DNA of 64,000 bases from NCBI GenBank assembly GCA_037388705.1, contig JARRJY010000001.1:12232-76231 (forward strand), given 5' to 3'. A program made the translations under genes and the position numbers. Shown here piece by piece: positions 45,305 to 53,035 of the stretch; the stretch's first letter is position 1, and every line of letters starts with the position of its first letter. The notes under the pieces are model-generated. The model had not been told where the DNA came from. It ran no database searches and saw only the letters and a list, made by a program, of their open reading frames with translations. Source of the stretch: JARRJY01 sp037388705. GTDB lineage: Bacteria; Pseudomonadota; Gammaproteobacteria; UBA6429; Thiohalophilaceae.

Positions 45305-46714
45305 ATGACCATCCGAACCCGGTTCGCTCCCAGCCCAACTGGTTATTTACATATTGGTGGTGCACGCACCGCACTGTTTTCCTGGCTCTATGCTCGAAAG
45401 CATGGTGGCAAGTTCGTACTGCGTATTGAAGACACCGACCTGGAGCGCTCTACACCAGAATCAGTGAATGCCATCCTGGAAGGGATGACCTGGCTGGGAC
45501 TGGATTATGATGAAGGTCCTTTTTACCAGACCCACCGTTTTGATCGTTATGAGGAAGTTATCCAGAAACTCATGGATGAAGGTCATGCCTATCGTTGCAA
45601 TTGTTCAAAGGAACGTCTTGAACAATTACGCGAAAAGCAAATGGCAAACAAGCAGAAGCCACGTTATGACGGTTGTTGCCGAAATAAAAATGTCAGCGCG
45701 GATGAACCCCATGTGATCCGTTTTAAAAATCCCATTGATGGACAGGTAGTCATCAATGATTTGATTCGTGGCAAAGTGGTTTTTCAGAATGCCGAACTGG
45801 ATGACCTGATCATCAAGCGTACCGATGGTTCGCCAACTTATAATTTAACCGTGGTGGTGGATGACCTGGACATGCAGATTACCCATGTCGTTCGTGGTGA
45901 CGATCATCTTAATAACACGCCACGCCAGGTTAATATATTGAAAGCCATGGCAGCAGACGCACCAACCTATGCCCATGTGCCGATGATCCTGGGTGAAGAT
46001 GGTGCCCGTTTATCCAAGCGACACGGAGCAACCAGTGTTGTGGCGTACCGTGATATGGGTTACCTGCCCGAAGCCCTGTTGAACTACCTGGTACGTCTTG
46101 GCTGGTCATATGGCGACCAGGAAATTTTTTCGGTTGATGAAATGGTTGAATTTTTTGACGTGGAAAAAGTCAACAAGGCGGCTTCCACGTTTAACCCGGA
46201 AAAGCTTTTATGGTTAAACCAGCATTACATTAAAAGTGACAAACCGGAACGTGTTGCACACCTGTTAAGCACACATATCGGAGAGTTGGGCATTGACCCG
46301 GCACCGGCACCTGCCTTACATGAGGTAGTTGCTGCGCAGCAGGAGCGCGCGAAAACATTAAAAGAACTGGCTGATGTCTGTGCTTTCTTTTATCAGGACT
46401 TTGACGAGTTTGATGAAGGCATGGCAAAAAAACAGTTAAAAGCTGCCGCAGAAGCACCGTTAACCCTGGCCAGGGAAAAACTGGCTGCCCTTGCTGATTG
46501 GACGCAGGAAGCGGTACATAATGTAATACACAGTGTGGCTGAAGAACTTGATGTTAAGATGGGCAAGGTCGGTATGCCATTACGTGTTGCCGTGACCGGT
46601 GGTAAACCATCGCCATCACTGGATTTAACCGTTTACCTGGTTGGTAGGGATGCTTGCCTGCGTCGTATCGACAAGGCACTTGCCCACATTGAACAACGTA
46701 AAGAAAACGCGTAA
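45305..46714 (+). CDS. gltX: Glutamyl-tRNA synthetase
   Basis: Charges tRNA-Glu. HIGH-like signature PSPTGYLHIGGARTALF at residues 9-25, KMSKS-like ARLSKRHGATSV near 240, and an intact zinc site CNCSKERL with GCCRNKN. 469 aa, full length. The presence of glnS next door suggests it need not misacylate tRNA-Gln. Confidence 0.96.
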   Translation: MTIRTRFAPSPTGYLHIGGARTALFSWLYARKHGGKFVLRIEDTDLERSTPESVNAILEGMTWLGLDYDEGPFYQTHRFDRYEEVIQKLMDEGHAYRCNCSKERLEQLREKQMANKQKPRYDGCCRNKNVSADEPHVIRFKNPIDGQVVINDLIRGKVVFQNAELDDLIIKRTDGSPTYNLTVVVDDLDMQITHVVRGDDHLNNTPRQVNILKAMAADAPTYAHVPMILGEDGARLSKRHGATSVVAYRDMGYLPEALLNYLVRLGWSYGDQEIFSVDEMVEFFDVEKVNKAASTFNPEKLLWLNQHYIKSDKPERVAHLLSTHIGELGIDPAPAPALHEVVAAQQERAKTLKELADVCAFFYQDFDEFDEGMAKKQLKAAAEAPLTLAREKLAALADWTQEAVHNVIHSVAEELDVKMGKVGMPLRVAVTGGKPSPSLDLTVYLVGRDACLRRIDKALAHIEQRKENA

Positions 46715-46732
46715 TAAATAAAGATAAATTAA

Positions 46733-48433
46733 ATGAGCACCGAAGAAACGACCAAACCGACAAACTTTATTCGCCAGATTATTGATAAAGACCTGGCTGA
46801 AGGAAAGAACGACGGACGTGTTGCAACACGTTTCCCACCAGAGCCCAATGGTTATTTGCATGTAGGTCATGCCAAGTCTATTTGCCTGAACTTTGGTATT
46901 GCACGCGATTACCAGGGTACCTGTAACCTGCGCTTTGATGATACCAACCCACACAAGGAAAATATCGAGTTTGTTGAATCTATCCAGAACGATGTGAAGT
47001 GGTTGGGATTTAACTGGGAAGACAACCTGTTGTATGCCTCGGATTATTTTGAACAGCTTTATAACTATGCTGTCGAATTAATCAGGAAAGACAAGGCTTA
47101 TGTCTGTGAACTGAATGCAGAACAAATGCGTGAATACCGTGGCACGTTAACCGAGCCGGGCAAGAACTCGCCGTATCGTGATCGCAGTGTCGAGGAAAAC
47201 CTCGAACTGTTTGAAAAAATGAAAAGCGGCGAGTTTGAAGATGGTAGCAAAGTATTGCGCGCCAGGATCGATATGAGTTCACCGAACATCAATATGCGTG
47301 ACCCGGTAATTTATCGTATCCGTAAAGGCGCAGTGCATCACCAAACCGGTGAATCATGGAATATTTACCCGATGTATGATTTCACGCATTGTCTGTCGGA
47401 TGCGATTGAAGGGATCACGCATTCATTATGTACGCTGGAGTTTGAAGATCATCGCCCCCTGTATGACTGGTTCCTGGATACGTTAGAAACGCCGAACCAT
47501 CCACAGCAAATCGAATTTTCGCGCTTAAGCCTGGAATACACGGTCACCAGTAAACGTAAATTGACCGAGCTGGTAACAGAAGGACACGTCGAAGGCTGGG
47601 ATGACCCGCGCATGCCCACCATCGCCGGTATGCGTCGTCGAGGATATCCGCCAGCGGCCATTCGCGACTTCTGTGATCGTATTGGTGTCACCAAGTCCGA
47701 TAACTTTATCGAAATGGCCTTGCTGGAAAACTGCGTACGGGATGATTTGAATAAAACCGCTGCACGTCGCATGGCCGTGTTAAATCCATTAAAAGTCGTG
47801 ATCACCAATTATCCGGAAGGTAAAACTGAAACGTTATCAGCAGCGAACCATCCACAGGATGAAAGCATGGGTGAGCGTGAAATTAGTTTTAGCCGGGAAG
47901 TTTACATTGATCATGATGACTTCATGGAAGTAAAACCCAATCAAAAATTTAAGCGACTGGTCGCCGGTGGAGAAGTGCGCCTGCGAAACGCCTATGTGAT
48001 CAAATGTGATGAAGTGATTAAAGACGGTCATGACAATATCATCGAGTTACATTGCAGTTATGACCCGGATACGCTGGGCGCCAACCCCGAAGGGCGTAAA
48101 GTGAAGGGTGTAATACACTGGGTGGATGCCAACAACGCGGTACAAGCCGAAGTACGTCTCTACGATCGGTTGTTCAATCACCCACAACCGGATAACACCA
48201 GGGATGAGACCGATTATAAAGATCACCTGTATGCTGATTCACTGCTGACGCTGACACAGTGTTACCTGGAAAGTGCAGTTGCTAATGCCGAGCCGGGTGA
48301 GCGTTTTCAGTTCGAGCGTGAAGGTTATTTCTGCCTGGATCTGGATCACAAAGTTGGTAACAAACCAGTGTTTAACCGCACTGTCACACTGCGTGATACC
48401 TGGGCAAAAATAGAACAAAAATCAGGTAGTTAG
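46733..48433 (+). CDS. glnS: Glutaminyl-tRNA synthetase
   Basis: Charges tRNA-Gln directly. Class I motifs are PEPNGYLHVGHAKSICLNFG near residue 36 and VTSKRKLTEL near 273 (KMSKS position). DDTNPHKE and the C-terminal anticodon-binding beta-barrels are typical. 566 aa. It follows gltX by 18 bp, so both tRNA synthetases are one operon. Confidence 0.97.
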   Translation: MSTEETTKPTNFIRQIIDKDLAEGKNDGRVATRFPPEPNGYLHVGHAKSICLNFGIARDYQGTCNLRFDDTNPHKENIEFVESIQNDVKWLGFNWEDNLLYASDYFEQLYNYAVELIRKDKAYVCELNAEQMREYRGTLTEPGKNSPYRDRSVEENLELFEKMKSGEFEDGSKVLRARIDMSSPNINMRDPVIYRIRKGAVHHQTGESWNIYPMYDFTHCLSDAIEGITHSLCTLEFEDHRPLYDWFLDTLETPNHPQQIEFSRLSLEYTVTSKRKLTELVTEGHVEGWDDPRMPTIAGMRRRGYPPAAIRDFCDRIGVTKSDNFIEMALLENCVRDDLNKTAARRMAVLNPLKVVITNYPEGKTETLSAANHPQDESMGEREISFSREVYIDHDDFMEVKPNQKFKRLVAGGEVRLRNAYVIKCDEVIKDGHDNIIELHCSYDPDTLGANPEGRKVKGVIHWVDANNAVQAEVRLYDRLFNHPQPDNTRDETDYKDHLYADSLLTLTQCYLESAVANAEPGERFQFEREGYFCLDLDHKVGNKPVFNRTVTLRDTWAKIEQKSGS

Positions 48434-48506
48434 GATCATTTTGGTAAAACCTGATAAACCCTTGACAGGGTGGGGAAGCTCGCGTAAAGTTCGCGCTTCG
48501 TTTTCC

Positions 48507-48582
48507 GGGGCTATAGCTCAGCTGGGAGAGCGCTACACTGGCAGTGTAGAGGTCGGCGGTTCGATCCCGCCTAGCTCCACCA
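48507..48582 (+). tRNA. tRNA-Ala (GGC)
   Basis: Acceptor GGGGCTA/TAGCTCC (with a G-T pair), anticodon GGC in CTGGCAG, T arm GGTTCGATCCC, encoded CCA. 76 nt. Confidence 0.95.
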
Positions 48583-48613
48583 GATTCCGGGAATGCAGCT
48601 GTAGGAGTAACAG

Positions 48614-48817
48614 ATGCATAAGGTAGGAAAAGTTATACTATATATAGGTATCGTTCTTACCGCCTGTGGTATTATTCTAGGCTTCCTCGCCATGGCAAGG
48701 AATGCAGACAGCCAGGCTGTTAACTGGCTGGGTGTGGTACCAGTAGGATTTATATTAATGCTGGCTGGCACAGTGGCAACGCAACTGTCCCAACCAGATG
48801 ACGACGAAAATCGCTAG
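48614..48817 (+). CDS. Small two-helix membrane protein, unknown
   Basis: 67 aa between two tRNA genes, with AGGAGTAACAG directly before the ATG. Two hydrophobic segments (ILYIGIVLTACGIILGFLA and WLGVVPVGFILMLAGTVA) and an acidic tail SQPDDDENR. I do not recognise the family; the strong ribosome site makes it a likely real gene. Confidence 0.7.
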   Translation: MHKVGKVILYIGIVLTACGIILGFLAMARNADSQAVNWLGVVPVGFILMLAGTVATQLSQPDDDENR

Positions 48818-48830
48818 ACCAGTTTACGTC

Positions 48831-48907
48831 GTCCCCTTCGTCTAGTCGGCCTAGGACACCGCCCTTTCACGGCGGCAACAGGGGTTCGAATCCCCTAGGG
48901 GACGCCA
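48831..48907 (+). tRNA. tRNA-Glu (TTC)
   Basis: Acceptor GTCCCCT/AGGGGAC, anticodon TTC in CTTTCAC, T arm GGTTCGAATCC, encoded CCA. 77 nt because the D loop has one extra base. Confidence 0.95.
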
Positions 48908-48915
48908 ATATAATC

Positions 48916-48947
48916 AAGGGCTTACATGAAAGTGTAGGCCCTTTTTT
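48916..48947 (+). terminator. Intrinsic terminator after tRNA-Glu
   Basis: AAGGGCTTACA (48916-48926) with TGTAGGCCCTT (48933-48943), followed by T run. Confidence 0.9.
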
Positions 48948-49005
48948 CTGTGCGGTTCATCGGAGTAAAGGTGAACAGGGCGGAGGAGTTACTGAAGTTA
49001 TGTTG

Positions 49006-49212
49006 CTATAGTTTCAGTTGAACCAATCCGGATTGCATACCCTGTTCATCCGGAGTTCTGGCCTTGATCGATAAAGCATGCAGTTTACCCGTACCCAGTT
49101 CCTGCTTGAATAGTTCGAGAATAGGCTGCTGACGTTGCAGGGTGTTCTTCCCGGTAAACTCTATACTGATAATATAAACTTCAAAATTACAGTCTTCACC
49201 TGACGCAATCAT
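49006..49212 (-). pseudogene. BolA-family protein, N-terminus missing
   Basis: BolA/IbaG-type domain: GEDCNFEVYIISIEFTGKNT then LQRQQPILELF and LHALSIKARTPDEQ, ending at 68 aa. Intact relatives have about 15-20 residues before the first block, including the first helix, which is absent. The ATG at 49212 overlaps the stop of the truncated glutaredoxin gene (ATGA), so the gene starts exactly at the deletion junction. BolA proteins partner monothiol glutaredoxins in Fe-S handling, fitting the neighbour. May still be translated, but the fold looks incomplete. Confidence 0.75.
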
Positions 49213-49232
49213 GGAAGTATCTCCATGATGAA
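49199..49232. repeat. Hairpin at the glutaredoxin/bolA junction
   Basis: ATCATGGA and TCCATGAT form an 8-bp inverted repeat around GATACT (minus-strand sense; plus strand 49208-49229) exactly where the glutaredoxin frame ends and the BolA frame begins. Marks the probable deletion point. Confidence 0.65.
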
Positions 49233-49397
49233 CGGGGAGGCAAGGACATTGACATAGGCAAAATCAATACCGGTCGACCTGAGACAATCTGCTGCTTTTT
49301 TTGAAAAACCGCAGCTTGGTTCTTCAGGCGTGCCTTTCATGTAAAGAATAATAGGGTTTTCAACAAGTTGTTTCCGTATTTTATCTTCTGTTTTCAT
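49209..49397 (-). pseudogene. Monothiol glutaredoxin (Grx4/Grx5 type), C-terminal half missing
   Basis: The N-terminal half of a CGFS glutaredoxin: IRKQLVENPIILYMKGTPE then PSCGFSKKAADCL with the Fe-S ligand cysteine in CGFS, and DFAYVNVLASPFIMEILP, after which intact proteins continue with the WPTxPQ and GG glutathione-binding motifs. Here the frame stops at 61-62 aa. Lacking the TVP and GG motifs it should not bind glutathione normally. Azotobacter vinelandii carries a nif-linked monothiol glutaredoxin next to a rhodanese, so this is probably the remnant of that type of gene. Confidence 0.82.
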
Positions 49398-49421
49398 ATT
49401 AAGATCCTGTTAGCTAAGCGA

Positions 49422-49994
49422 TTAATGGTTAAGGTACCTGGGTTTGAGGTATTTCAGAATTTTATAAGTCGAAGCACTATCCAGTGCACTGAAACCATCA
49501 AGGGTTTTGATTTCCAGGTTTGCGCCTGACTTAACCAGGCATCTGACGGCATCATATTTTCCGGCGGAGGCGGCATAAATAAGACTCGTTGCTCCGTTTA
49601 CGTTGACATTGTCAACATTGATTCCTCTATCGATGAGTAGTTTAATCAGCCTGGTATTATTATTCATGCAGGCAAACCATAACCCGTTATTCCCATCATT
49701 ATTTACAAGATTAATACCTGGCTTACAGCTTAGAATCTTTTCTAATAATTTTTCATTGTCATGCAATGTAGCCAGCATTAAGGGTGTCATACCGTTTTCG
49801 ACACGACTATTAATGTTATCCATAACAAAATTATTTTTTTCTAACCAGTCCTTTAAATTGTTATCCGGGTTTAGGCTTGTTGTCTCCGAGAAGTCTTTCC
49901 ATGCCTGCCAGCCGCCTGCGAGATTAAAAACCCTGGAGAATCCCTGGCTGGAAAAAGAAAGATCGATAAAATCTATGCCCGGAAAGCATCTCAT
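49422..49994 (-). CDS. Ankyrin-repeat protein with truncated rhodanese N-terminus
   Basis: 190 aa. The first part QGFSRVFNLAGGWQAWKDF is the C-terminal end of a rhodanese (sulfurtransferase) domain, whose active-site half is missing. Residues about 65-185 hold roughly four ankyrin repeats (NGMTPLMLATLHDN, NDGNNGLWFACMNNN, NGATSLIYAASAGK, DGFSALDSAS). The ATG lies inside a 121-bp inverted repeat and has only a weak ribosome site. The gene was probably once longer, starting at 50101 behind a sigma54/NifA promoter; a rhodanese is also part of the A. vinelandii nif accessory cluster. Confidence 0.75.
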   Translation of the reverse strand: MRCFPGIDFIDLSFSSQGFSRVFNLAGGWQAWKDFSETTSLNPDNNLKDWLEKNNFVMDNINSRVENGMTPLMLATLHDNEKLLEKILSCKPGINLVNNDGNNGLWFACMNNNTRLIKLLIDRGINVDNVNVNGATSLIYAASAGKYDAVRCLVKSGANLEIKTLDGFSALDSASTYKILKYLKPRYLNH

Positions 49995-50062
49995 ATTGAT
50001 ATTCCAGTAACAAAAGATTTATCAGGTAGTACCATCTAGACCTCGGGGGAAGTATTGTGAAC
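49942..50062 (+). repeat. 121-bp inverted repeat, left copy
   Basis: Identical base for base to the reverse complement of 50554-50674. Begins CCCTGGCTGGAAAAAG and ends AGTATTGTGAAC. Covers the start of the ankyrin/rhodanese ORF. Confidence 0.97.
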
Positions 50063-50101
50063 CGATGGTAACTGGTTTACCTGTAAATCCTCATAAGGCA
50101 T
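50036..50101 (-). pseudogene. Orphan 5' end of the rhodanese/ankyrin gene
   Basis: An ATG at 50101-50099 with AGGTGA 5 nt upstream starts a 21-codon frame, MPYEDLQVNQLPSVHNTSPEV, that stops at TAG 50038-50036 inside the 121-bp repeat. It lies about 40 bp downstream of the sigma54 promoter at 50141-50156 and points at the ankyrin gene, so it is most likely the original start of that gene, cut off by frameshift or deletion. The minus-strand frame 49995-50020 (CYWNINMR) resembles a rhodanese active-site strand, consistent with this. Confidence 0.5.
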
Positions 50102-50140
50102 GACATTCACCTGATCGCTGTTAAATACCTGTATAGAAAT

Positions 50141-50156
50141 TGCAATCAATATGCCA
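50141..50156 (-). promoter_or_regulatory. Sigma54 promoter of the rhodanese/ankyrin operon
   Basis: Minus strand TGGCATATTGATTGCA has -24 GG and -12 GC separated by exactly 10 bp. It points at the ATG at 50101. Confidence 0.8.
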
Positions 50157-50219
50157 GATTAATTTGATTATAAGTGACTGATTTTATGGGGAATTTAGAC
50201 TACCCTGACAGTGGATTAT

Positions 50220-50235
50220 TGTCGCAGAAATGACA
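50220..50235. promoter_or_regulatory. NifA upstream activator site
   Basis: TGT-CGCAGAAATG-ACA, the TGT-N10-ACA NifA motif, within the larger palindrome TTGTC/GACAA. About 65-80 bp upstream of the -24 element at 50155, a normal distance. Confidence 0.75.
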
Positions 50236-50286
50236 ATTTTTTAAACTGTAATATAGTCAACAATAGTGCTAAACGGGCATTACATG

Positions 50287-50559
50287 TCAGTCGTCGTCAT
50301 CCAGGTCGCGGCGAGGGACTGTTTTCGGATCAGCTGTAATAGGACGGTAAATTTCTACGCGATCACCTTCCTTTAAAGGCGTGTCCTGTTTGACGAATTT
50401 ACCAAAAACCCCGATTTTACAGGCTTCAATATCAATCTCGGGACACTTGGCTAATATGCCAGATTGATTAATAGCATCTATTGCAATACAGTCGTTAGCA
50501 ACTTCAATCTTTAACCAGAATTGTTTATTTGTGCCATTGTAGGCAACACCAATGTTCAC
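50287..50559 (-). CDS. rnfH: RnfH family protein
   Basis: 90 aa ubiquitin-like fold of the RnfH/UPF0125 family: NIGVAYNGTNKQFWLKIEV, then CPEIDIEACKIGVFGKFVK and the hallmark LKEGDRVEIYRPITADPK, ending in an acidic run RDLDDDD. Role unknown, but it is co-inherited with rnf genes in nitrogen fixers. The GTG start at 50559 and its ribosome site GGGGGAAG lie inside the inverted repeat, so the native start may have been altered. Confidence 0.88.
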   Translation of the reverse strand: MNIGVAYNGTNKQFWLKIEVANDCIAIDAINQSGILAKCPEIDIEACKIGVFGKFVKQDTPLKEGDRVEIYRPITADPKTVPRRDLDDDD

Positions 50560-50674
50560 AATACTTCCCCCGAGGTCTAGATGGTACTACCTGATAAATC
50601 TTTTGTTACTGGAATATCAATATGAGATGCTTTCCGGGCATAGATTTTATCGATCTTTCTTTTTCCAGCCAGGG
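50554..50674 (-). repeat. 121-bp inverted repeat, right copy
   Basis: Mirror copy of 49942-50062, separated from it by 491 bp. It supplies the last ~22 codons of the rnfE frame and the ribosome site and GTG start of rnfH. Confidence 0.97.
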
Positions 50675-51247
50675 TAAAATCATTAAAAGAAAACCACGGT
50701 AATCATCAATGAAGGTAATTTCAAGAAATGAAAATGCATTGCCAAGTAATAATGATGCGTTAGCGAAAAGAGTCCCGCTACCAAGAATCTCGCGAAAGGC
50801 ACCTAGCGTTACCAGTACGACAATAAAACCGGTGCCCATCATAAGACCATCCAGAACTGCCAAACTCACCTTATTTTTCGAGGCAAATGATTCCGCACGA
50901 CCCAGGATGGCACAATTGGTTACAATCAAAGGAATAAACAGGCCAAGTACTTTATATAACTCATGTAAAAAAGCATTCATAAACATATCGACTACGGTAA
51001 CGATAGCAGCAATTAGTAATACGAATACAGGAATACGAACTTCTTCAGTAATAATTTGGCGGAATAACGAGACCACCAGGTTTGACACAATAATAACGAA
51101 GGTGCTGGCCAGACCCATTCCCAATCCATTAGTGGCAGTACTGGTCACAGCAAGTAATGGACATAATGCCAGCATTTGGCCTAGTACAACGTTGTTATCC
51201 CAGATTCCTTCCCTGGCTATTTGTGAAAATGTTTGCTTGTTACTCAT
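50606..51247 (-). CDS. rnfE: Rnf electron transport complex subunit E, C-terminus replaced
   Basis: Membrane subunit of the Rnf complex. The ATG at 51247 (MSNKQTF) is chosen because AGGTGG is 5-6 nt upstream; it overlaps rnfG by 8 bp. Family features are NNVVLGQMLALCPLLAVT and PLIVTNCAILGRAESFASKN, with the iron-ligand cysteines in ALCPLL and TNCAIL. The protein follows the family to DDYRGFLLMILP and then changes to WLEKERSIKSMPGKH, encoded by the 121-bp repeat, instead of the last membrane helix (usually PPGAF...). Function of the truncated protein is doubtful. Confidence 0.9.
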   Translation of the reverse strand: MSNKQTFSQIAREGIWDNNVVLGQMLALCPLLAVTSTATNGLGMGLASTFVIIVSNLVVSLFRQIITEEVRIPVFVLLIAAIVTVVDMFMNAFLHELYKVLGLFIPLIVTNCAILGRAESFASKNKVSLAVLDGLMMGTGFIVVLVTLGAFREILGSGTLFANASLLLGNAFSFLEITFIDDYRGFLLMILPWLEKERSIKSMPGKHLILIFQ

Positions 51248-51926
51248 TTTTACCACCTGTGTCCACGGTATTAGTGTTTGTTGAACCTGATGATGTGCCT
51301 CTTAGAATTTGTTGCTTGTTTTCTGAAAAGAACAACAAGCCGTTATGAATTGCTTTGACAACGGCGCGGGGTGTAATGGTGGCACCAGAGAATTGATCAA
51401 AAACACCACCATCTTTCTTTACCTTCCATTTTTCTTTACTTGTATTAGACAGGCTGAGACCAGTGAATTTCGCAATCCAGTTATCCTTCTTGATTTCAAT
51501 TCTGTCACCCAATCCCGGAGTTTCTGCATGTGCAATTACTCTTACGCCAAGTAATTTTTCATGAGCATCAATACCAATGATAATATCAATTGGACCGGCG
51601 TAGCCGGTACCGGTAACCTGGAAAGCGGCAGCAGTAACTTTATTCTGCGTGCGGGCTAAATAAACTTTTGTATTCTTATTCTCGGAAATGGCATGTGAGC
51701 TTTCTATAAGCACACTGTCATCCAGCAGATCATTATCGTACATGGTTTCGGGAATGACCTGGTTAATTGATGCTTTGATATCTTCCTTGATTCTTAGCTC
51801 TATGTCGTTCCTGGTTGAAATGTTACCCAGTACAAGAATCGCACTGGCTAATAGTCCCATCCCGCCTAGCAAGCCGGCATGGTACATGAGACGTTTACGA
51901 TAACTTGGTGTTGATACTGTTGCCAT
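51240..51926 (-). CDS. rnfG: Rnf electron transport complex subunit G
   Basis: Periplasmic FMN-carrying subunit anchored by one N-terminal helix (about 14-34, MYHAGLLGGMGLLASAILVLG). The covalent flavin site FSGATITPRAVV has the expected threonine. AETPGLGDRIE is also characteristic. The C-terminal tail GTSSGSTNTNTVDTGG is low complexity. 228 aa. Confidence 0.93.
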   Translation of the reverse strand: MATVSTPSYRKRLMYHAGLLGGMGLLASAILVLGNISTRNDIELRIKEDIKASINQVIPETMYDNDLLDDSVLIESSHAISENKNTKVYLARTQNKVTAAAFQVTGTGYAGPIDIIIGIDAHEKLLGVRVIAHAETPGLGDRIEIKKDNWIAKFTGLSLSNTSKEKWKVKKDGGVFDQFSGATITPRAVVKAIHNGLLFFSENKQQILRGTSSGSTNTNTVDTGGKNE

Positions 51927-51928
51927 GT

Positions 51929-53035
51929 CTAGTCTTTTTCCGTGTTTGCCAATGATGCAATACGCTTTTCATCATATTCCATTGCAACACCCTTGCGCTG
52001 GTATCCATAAATGCGCGGTCGAACATAGTAATCAATTAGTGGTGTAACTGCATTCATGAGTACGATGGCAAACGCGACACCTTCCGGGTATCCTCCCCAG
52101 GTACGAATGATATAAACAAGGGAGCCACATCCCGCACCAAAGATAATTTTGCCTAGTTTCGAGTTAGGGGAGGTGACCAGGTCTGTAGCAATAAAAAATG
52201 CTCCGAGTATTGCACCACCAGAAAAGACGTGTAGCCAGGGTGAAGCATATTGTTCAGGATTAACGAGGTGAAAAAAGCCTGCGAGAAGGGCAATACTACC
52301 CATCATGGCAAGCGGGATATGCCATGAAATAATCCGCATGGCTATTAATAACAATCCACCTGCCAGCAATAAAATTGCCGATGTTTCACCCATACTTCCT
52401 TTTATGAAACCGTTAACCAGGTTTTCACTATCTGCATTGCGAACCAGTATTTCACTCAGGCTATGCCCCATTCCAAGGTTGGTACTGATATCACCTAAAA
52501 TACTGGCACCACTAACCGCATCAACGGGAACTTGGGAAAGAAAGGTGATTTCCAGGCCTTCTAAAAAATCAGGTCCGGAAGTGCTGAACAACGGGTACGG
52601 ACTTGTCCATGTTGTCATTTCCAGGGGAAACGAAATAAGTAAAACAACGCGTGCTAACATGGCTGGATTGAAAATATTCTGCCCAATTCCACCGAACACC
52701 TGTTTACCAACGACAATTGCAAACACACTACCAATCACAGCAATCCACCACGGTGTCCATGGTGGCAAAGTCATGGCAAGCAGCCAACCAGTAAGAATGG
52801 CTGAACCATCAAACAGGAAAAATTTTATCGGTTTACCCAGTAAGTGAAGACAAAAGGCTTCACTTACTAACGCCGCAATTATGGAAACAGCAAAAATATT
52901 CAGTGCTGGCCAGCCAAATATATAAATTCCATATAGTGTTGCCGGTAACAGGGTAAACATTACCTTCAACATTACAATCTGGACATCATTGGCAGCGTGT
53001 GTGTGAGGTCCTGAAATAGGTGAAGGATTTTTCAT
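51929..53035 (-). CDS. rnfD: Rnf electron transport complex subunit D
   Basis: Multi-pass membrane subunit with covalent FMN. 368 aa; begins SPISGPHTHAANDVQIVML, the family N-terminus, with KPIKFFLFDGSAILTG and IFNPAMLARVVLLISFP downstream. The flavinylation loop reads DAVSGASIL, a serine where most family members have threonine (SGAT). Overlaps rnfC by 4 bp (ATGA). Confidence 0.94.
   Translation of the reverse strand: MKNPSPISGPHTHAANDVQIVMLKVMFTLLPATLYGIYIFGWPALNIFAVSIIAALVSEAFCLHLLGKPIKFFLFDGSAILTGWLLAMTLPPWTPWWIAVIGSVFAIVVGKQVFGGIGQNIFNPAMLARVVLLISFPLEMTTWTSPYPLFSTSGPDFLEGLEITFLSQVPVDAVSGASILGDISTNLGMGHSLSEILVRNADSENLVNGFIKGSMGETSAILLLAGGLLLIAMRIISWHIPLAMMGSIALLAGFFHLVNPEQYASPWLHVFSGGAILGAFFIATDLVTSPNSKLGKIIFGAGCGSLVYIIRTWGGYPEGVAFAIVLMNAVTPLIDYYVRPRIYGYQRKGVAMEYDEKRIASLANTEKD

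Noticed and set aside
49942..50674. Insertion sequence or MITE
   Set aside because: The repeats are inverted and 121 bp long but enclose rnfH and regulatory DNA, with no transposase, no target duplication and no third copy noticed in the window.
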